From Aestuariivirga sp. (GTDB lineage Bacteria; Pseudomonadota; Alphaproteobacteria; Rhizobiales; Aestuariivirgaceae): a DNA stretch of 58,997 nucleotides. This document shows positions 55,191 to 58,997 of the stretch, one piece after another (the stretch's first letter is position 1; each line of letters begins with the position of its first letter). Under the pieces are notes generated by a model. It did not search any database, was not told where the DNA came from, and saw only the letters and a program-made list of their open reading frames with translations. Both the position numbers and the translations under genes were made by a program. The DNA lies in NCBI GenBank assembly GCA_030680855.1, contig JAUXUN010000081.1, positions 1 to 58,997 on the forward strand. The letters are read 5' to 3'.

Positions 55191-56201
55191 TCAGCTCCTG
55201 TACCGGATGCGTGGATCGGTGAGGCCATAGAGCAGGTCCACGATGAGGTTGACGACCATGACGACACCGGCAATTAGCAGCAGTCCGCCCTGCACCGATG
55301 GATAATCGCGGCGCGATATCGCATCGATCATCCATTTGCCGACCCCCGGCCAGGAGAAGATCGTTTCGGTCAGGATGGCGCCTGCCAGCAGTGTTCCGAC
55401 CTGAAGGCCAATGGTGGTGATCACCGGAATGAGGGCGTTGCGCAGGGCATGGATTCCGACCACGCGAACGGTCGAGAGCCCCTTGGCCCGCGCGGTGCGC
55501 ACATAGTCGTCGCCCAGCACCTCAAGCATGGCGGAGCGGGTCTGGCGGGCAATCACGCCAAGCGGAATGGTTCCGAGCACGATGGTGGGAAGAATGAGAT
55601 GGCGGGCCGCCGACTTGAACGCGCCCGCCTGCCCGGAAATGAGGCTGTCGATCAGCATGAAGCCGGTTACCGGCTGGAAGAAATAGGTGAGAGCAATCCG
55701 GCCGGAAACCGGCGTCCATTGCAGCGTCACGGAAAACAGGATGATGAGCAGCAGGCCCCACCAGAAGATAGGCATGGAAAAACCGATGAGGGCGGTGCCC
55801 ATCACCGAGTGATCGAAAACAGTGCCGCGGCGCACCGCCGCCAGGACGCCGGCCGGAATGCCAAGCACAATTGCGAAAATGACAGCGCAGAGCGAAAGCT
55901 CAATGGTGGCGGGAAACAGCGTCAAGAATTCCTGCGCTACAGGGATCTTGGTTTTCAGCGATATTCCCAGGTCACCCTGCAACAATTTCCACAGATAGCC
56001 GAGATACTGCTCCCAGAGCGGGCGGTCGAAGCCGAGCAGTTTCAACAGGGCGGCGTGGCGCTCGGGCGTCAGCGAGCGTTCGCCAGCCATGAGCAGCACG
56101 GGGTCGCCCGGCAGCATGCGGATAAAACCGAATGACACGATTGAGATGCCGATAAAGGTCGGAATCAGCAGCAGTATGCGGGACAGCAGGAAGCGCAGCA
56201 T
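55191..56201 (-). CDS. dppB: Dipeptide ABC transporter permease
   Basis: 336 residues. First helix ILLLIPTFIGISIVSFGFIRMLPGDP, then the OppB-type block GFDRPLWEQYLGYLWKLLQGDLGIS and the EAA loop RTARAKGLSTVRVVGIHALRNALIPV. No clear Shine-Dalgarno is seen; a strong hairpin lies just upstream between dppA and dppB. Confidence 0.93.
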   Translation of the reverse strand: MLRFLLSRILLLIPTFIGISIVSFGFIRMLPGDPVLLMAGERSLTPERHAALLKLLGFDRPLWEQYLGYLWKLLQGDLGISLKTKIPVAQEFLTLFPATIELSLCAVIFAIVLGIPAGVLAAVRRGTVFDHSVMGTALIGFSMPIFWWGLLLIILFSVTLQWTPVSGRIALTYFFQPVTGFMLIDSLISGQAGAFKSAARHLILPTIVLGTIPLGVIARQTRSAMLEVLGDDYVRTARAKGLSTVRVVGIHALRNALIPVITTIGLQVGTLLAGAILTETIFSWPGVGKWMIDAISRRDYPSVQGGLLLIAGVVMVVNLIVDLLYGLTDPRIRYRS

Positions 56202-56216
56202 GGCATTTGAGGGAGA

Positions 56217-56236
56217 GGCGGCCCCTCAGGGCCGCC
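56217..56236 (-). terminator. Intercistronic hairpin between dppA and dppB
   Basis: GGCGGCCC (56217-56224) pairs perfectly with GGGCCGCC (56229-56236) around a 4-base loop. No T-run follows in the direction of transcription, so it probably protects the dppA mRNA end or partly attenuates, giving more binding protein than permease. Confidence 0.6.
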
Positions 56237-56250
56237 ACTTCCAGCATTGC

Positions 56251-57849
56251 TTATTCGGAGATGTCGACGCCGTCGAAGCGGTGTGACCCCAGCGGATCCA
56301 TCTTGTAGTTCATGACTTTCTTGCTCATCGGCATGAACACAACCGAGTGGGCGATGGTGGCCCAGGGCGCCTGTTCCTTGAAGACTGCCTGGGCTTCACG
56401 ATAGACCGGCTCGCGGGCATCGTTGTTGGGAAGCACCTTGGCCTTCTGGATCAAATCCTCGAAGGGCTGATAGCACCACTGGGCCCGGTTGGATCCGCCA
56501 ACCGCCGAGCAGCCGAGCAGCACCGCGAGGAAATTGTCCGGATCGCCATTGTCGCCGGTCCAGCCAAGCAGCACCGCACCATCACGGTCCTTGGCCTTCG
56601 AGCGCTCAAGATATTCGCCCCACTCATAGGAGACAATCTCGACCTCGACACCGACCTTGGAGAAGTCGGCCTGGATCAATTCAGCCATCTTACGGGCGTC
56701 CGGATTGTAGGGACGCTGAACGGGCATGGCCCAGACCTTCATCTTGAGGCCGGAAACGCCAGCATCAGCAAGCATCTTCTTCGAGGCGTCAGGATCATAG
56801 GGATCATCCTGCACGTCATTGTTGTAGGACCACATGGTGGGCGGGATGGGGTTCTTGGCCGCGGCGCCCGCACCCTGGAACACGGCATCGAGGATCGCCT
56901 GCTTGTTGATCGCCATGTTGAGCGCCTTCCTCACTTTCGGATTGTCGAAAGGTGCCTGCGTGGCGTTGTAGGCGAGATAGCCCACGTTCAGGCCTTCCTG
57001 TTCCATGACCTGAAGATTGGGGTCAGCCTGGAGGCTGGCAATGTCGGCAGGGCTCGGGTAGGGAGCCACATGGCACTCGCCCGCTTTCAGCTTCTGGGTC
57101 CGCACCGATGCATCGGTGGTGATGGCGAAGACCAGATCGTCAATCGGCTGCTTGCCGTCCCAATAGTCGGGATGCGCCTTGTAGCGGATCACCGCGTCTT
57201 TCTGGTAGTCGACAAACATGAAGGGTCCGGTGCCGACCGGCTGCTGGTTGATCATGTCCTTCTTGCCATCGGCCTCGAGCTTTGCGGCGTATTCGGCCGA
57301 CAGGATCGATGCGAAGTCCATGGTCATATTGGCGATGAAGGGCGCCTCGGGACGGTTCAACACGAACTTCACTGTGTTGTCGTCGACTTTCACGATATCC
57401 TTGAGCAGCGCCGTCATGTCCATGCCATCGAAATATTCCCAGGCGATGCCGGCGGTGTACTGATTCCACGGATGGTCTTTCTTCCATTGGCGCGCGAATG
57501 AGAAAATCACGTCGTCGGCGTTGAAGTCACGGGTTGGCGTAAACGAGGAAGTGGTATGAAACTTGACGCCCTTGCGGAGATTGAAAGTGATTTCCATGCC
57601 ATCAGCAGAAACTTCCCAGCTTTCGGCGAGGCCCGGAACCACATTGGTTGTACCCCGGTCCATCTGTACCAGACTGTTATAGAGCGGTTTCGACGAGGCG
57701 TTAAACGTTGTGCCTGCCGTATAGGGTGCCGGATCGAAACCTTCGGGCGAGCCTTCCGAGCAGTAGACCAGCGTTTTTGACTGGGCGCTGCCTACTGCGA
57801 GCATCGTGCTCATCAGTAACGCGGCACCAAACAATTTAGTGGATTTCAT
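56251..57849 (-). CDS. dppA: Dipeptide-binding periplasmic protein
   Basis: 532 residues. Signal peptide 1-24 (ending VGSAQS). The mature start KTLVYCSEGSPEGFDPAPYTAG and TTNVVPGLAESWEVS follow E. coli DppA closely. SBP family 5 blocks VGTGPFMF and FDNPKVRKALNMAINKQAIL are present. It captures dipeptides (in some species also heme or delta-aminolevulinate) for DppBCDF. First gene of the operon; the ATG at 57849 follows a GGGAGACAG ribosome site. An inverted repeat lies about 100 bases upstream. Confidence 0.95.
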   Translation of the reverse strand: MKSTKLFGAALLMSTMLAVGSAQSKTLVYCSEGSPEGFDPAPYTAGTTFNASSKPLYNSLVQMDRGTTNVVPGLAESWEVSADGMEITFNLRKGVKFHTTSSFTPTRDFNADDVIFSFARQWKKDHPWNQYTAGIAWEYFDGMDMTALLKDIVKVDDNTVKFVLNRPEAPFIANMTMDFASILSAEYAAKLEADGKKDMINQQPVGTGPFMFVDYQKDAVIRYKAHPDYWDGKQPIDDLVFAITTDASVRTQKLKAGECHVAPYPSPADIASLQADPNLQVMEQEGLNVGYLAYNATQAPFDNPKVRKALNMAINKQAILDAVFQGAGAAAKNPIPPTMWSYNNDVQDDPYDPDASKKMLADAGVSGLKMKVWAMPVQRPYNPDARKMAELIQADFSKVGVEVEIVSYEWGEYLERSKAKDRDGAVLLGWTGDNGDPDNFLAVLLGCSAVGGSNRAQWCYQPFEDLIQKAKVLPNNDAREPVYREAQAVFKEQAPWATIAHSVVFMPMSKKVMNYKMDPLGSHRFDGVDISE

Positions 57850-57944
57850 AGTCTGTCTCCCTTACTTTTTTTAGACACCCGAACGGGCGTTGACGCACTT
57901 AAGCACGTTTTTTCCGATTGATCAAAATCCTGTTTTTGGCCGAG

Positions 57945-57963
57945 GTAAATCAATCTGATTTAC
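57945..57963. promoter_or_regulatory. Perfect inverted repeat between dppA and the PhyH gene
   Basis: GTAAATCA (57945-57952), spacer ATC, TGATTTAC (57956-57963). It sits 43 bases before the PhyH-type gene and 96 before dppA, in an AT-rich 156-base divergent gap. A TTGATCAA palindrome lies at 57918-57925. The form suits a dimeric repressor such as a GntR-type protein; the regulator is not identified. Confidence 0.6.
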
Positions 57964-58005
57964 TTATTATTAGCGCCATGCTGAAAACGGACAGGGAGTG
58001 CCGAC

Positions 58006-58818
58006 ATGATAAAACCGACAGTTCCAGCCGAAACAATCGCGGCTTTTGAGCGCGATGGGGCCGTGGCCCTCAGGGGCTATTTTTCCGACTGGGTTGAGGT
58101 TTTGCGGGCAGGGATCGCGCGCAACATGGCCGAGCCCGGCGCCGATGTGAAAATCTACAAGGGCAAGGACGGTGGCGGGCGCTTCTTCGGCGATTACTGC
58201 AACTGGGACCGGATTCCGGAATACAAGGATTTCATTTTCAACTCGCCGGCGGCGGCAATGGGACGGCAATTGATGGGTACGAAAACGGCGCGGCTGTTCC
58301 ACGAGCATGTGCTGGTGAAGGAGGCGAGCGCCGGGGTTGCCACGCCCTGGCACCAGGACCAGCCCTATTACTGCGTGGACGGCAATGACACTGTATCCTT
58401 GTGGATTCCGCTGGATCCGGTGCCGCGCGACCGGACCCTGGAATTCGTTGCGGGCTCGCACAAGTGGGGCAAGTATTTCAGGCCGGAGCGCTTCGACAAG
58501 ACGCCGCTCAATGAAAATGACGGGCTTGAGGAAGTGCCCGACATCAACGGCAACCGTGACAGCTTCAACGTGATCGGCTGGGCGCTTGAGCCGGGCGATG
58601 CGGTGGCCTTCAACTACAAGACGCTGCATGGCGCGCCGGCCAATAATTCGGCGAGCCAGCAGCGCCGGGCGTTTTCGCTGCGCTTGCTTGGCGATGACGC
58701 GCGCTTTGCGCGGCGCGAGGGCGTGAAGACCTCGCCGCCATTTCGCGGCGTGACGCTGGCCCATGGCGCGGTGATGGATGGGCCGGAGTTTCCGGTTTTG
58801 GTGGAAGAGACAAATTAA
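58006..58818 (+). CDS. Phytanoyl-CoA dioxygenase (PhyH)-family oxygenase
   Basis: 270 residues. Fe(II) ligands are His116 and Asp118 (PWHQDQPYY) and His208 (TLHGAPANN); Arg221 is placed to bind 2-oxoglutarate. The double-stranded beta-helix fold spans about 90-230. It should hydroxylate a small organic substrate using O2 and 2-oxoglutarate. It is divergent from dppA and shares the gap with the inverted repeat. The substrate is unknown; relatives act on ectoine, amino acids or phosphonates. A CCCC/GGGG hairpin at 58847-58858 follows the stop. Confidence 0.88.
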   Translation: MIKPTVPAETIAAFERDGAVALRGYFSDWVEVLRAGIARNMAEPGADVKIYKGKDGGGRFFGDYCNWDRIPEYKDFIFNSPAAAMGRQLMGTKTARLFHEHVLVKEASAGVATPWHQDQPYYCVDGNDTVSLWIPLDPVPRDRTLEFVAGSHKWGKYFRPERFDKTPLNENDGLEEVPDINGNRDSFNVIGWALEPGDAVAFNYKTLHGAPANNSASQQRRAFSLRLLGDDARFARREGVKTSPPFRGVTLAHGAVMDGPEFPVLVEETN

Positions 58819-58942
58819 TCAGTATAAAGATCATAATTTTCTCCCTCCCCGCAAGGGGCAGGGGAATCGCATATGGGCGATTTGGGGTTGCGGATCAGCG
58901 CGGAAGGGATTCAGTAGGGTTGCAGTTTGAAGGAGAACTGCG

Positions 58943-58997
58943 ATGGCCTGTCTTGAGAGTTGTTTTGGCAAATTGAGTGATCCACGCGCCGGTAATA
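58943..58997 (+). CDS. ISAs1-type transposase, N-terminal fragment at window edge
   Basis: Only 18 residues are visible: MACLESCFGKLSDPRAGN. The SDPRAGN motif after a short helical start is the opening of ISAs1-family DDE transposases with their N-terminal associated domain. AGGAG at 58931-58935 gives a well-placed ribosome site. The gene continues beyond the window, so completeness is unknown. The element's left end probably lies between the PhyH stop (58818) and here, perhaps near GGGGAATCGCATATGG at 58861. Confidence 0.7.
   Translation, partial: MACLESCFGKLSDPRAGN

Overview
The window looks like a chromosomal segment of an alphaproteobacterium, most likely of the order Hyphomicrobiales (Rhizobiales). 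The grounds are GC-rich coding, dense operons joined by ATGA or 8-bp overlaps, the gene families present, and three intergenic palindromes of the CCTCA...CCTCGAAGG...TGAGG kind familiar from rhizobial genomes. Genus and species cannot be told from the sequence alone. No tRNA, rRNA or CRISPR array was seen, and no gene-free stretch exceeds about 190 bases.

Layout. (1) 1-12.6 kb is an amine/polyamine island: the C-terminal part of a histone-deacetylase-like acetylpolyamine amidohydrolase, a trimethylamine/histamine-dehydrogenase-family flavoprotein, an N-carbamoylputrescine amidase-like nitrilase, an amidase, a BDH2-like short-chain dehydrogenase, a spermidine/putrescine-type ABC importer (potABC) with two tandem binding proteins, and a NylB/beta-lactamase-fold hydrolase. 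(2) 12.7-20.2 kb holds an exported EEP-family protein and the histidine utilisation genes: hutI-hutC-hutU leftward and hutF-hutH rightward, sharing a very short promoter region with a palindromic HutC-type operator. (3) 20.2-32.8 kb is mixed: a YadGH-type ABC exporter, an RND efflux pair, YbaK, an FMN reductase, cytochrome b561, cysD-cysNC for sulfate activation, an XRE-cupin regulator, and a Phd/VapC toxin-antitoxin pair behind a striking repeated palindrome. (4) 32.9-43.0 kb encodes a complete N-methylglutamate pathway for methylamine: mgsABC, a LysE-family exporter, gmaS and mgdABCD, interrupted by palindromic repeats. (5) 43.1-57.8 kb is all leftward: an AruH-like aminotransferase, a two-subunit aconitase X, a fused transporter/acyltransferase/acyl-ACP ligase, a HAD phosphatase, an AruI-like ThDP decarboxylase, and dppABCDF with an unknown membrane-anchored protein inserted between dppC and dppD. 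(6) 58.0-59.0 kb has a PhyH-type dioxygenase divergent from dppA, then the start of an ISAs1-type transposase cut by the window edge.

Taken together the segment is devoted to nitrogen acquisition from amines and amino acids. Polyamines, histidine and dipeptides are imported or degraded. Methylamine nitrogen goes to glutamate while the methyl group goes to tetrahydrofolate. Arginine may be transaminated and decarboxylated by the AruH/AruI-like pair. The most informative observation is that the flavoprotein at 510-2576 keeps the covalent-FMN cysteine of trimethylamine dehydrogenase but carries Gln/Trp/Asp at the aromatic-bowl positions, the combination recalled for histamine dehydrogenase. All functional statements rest on reading the translated proteins and on remembered family features; no database search was run.
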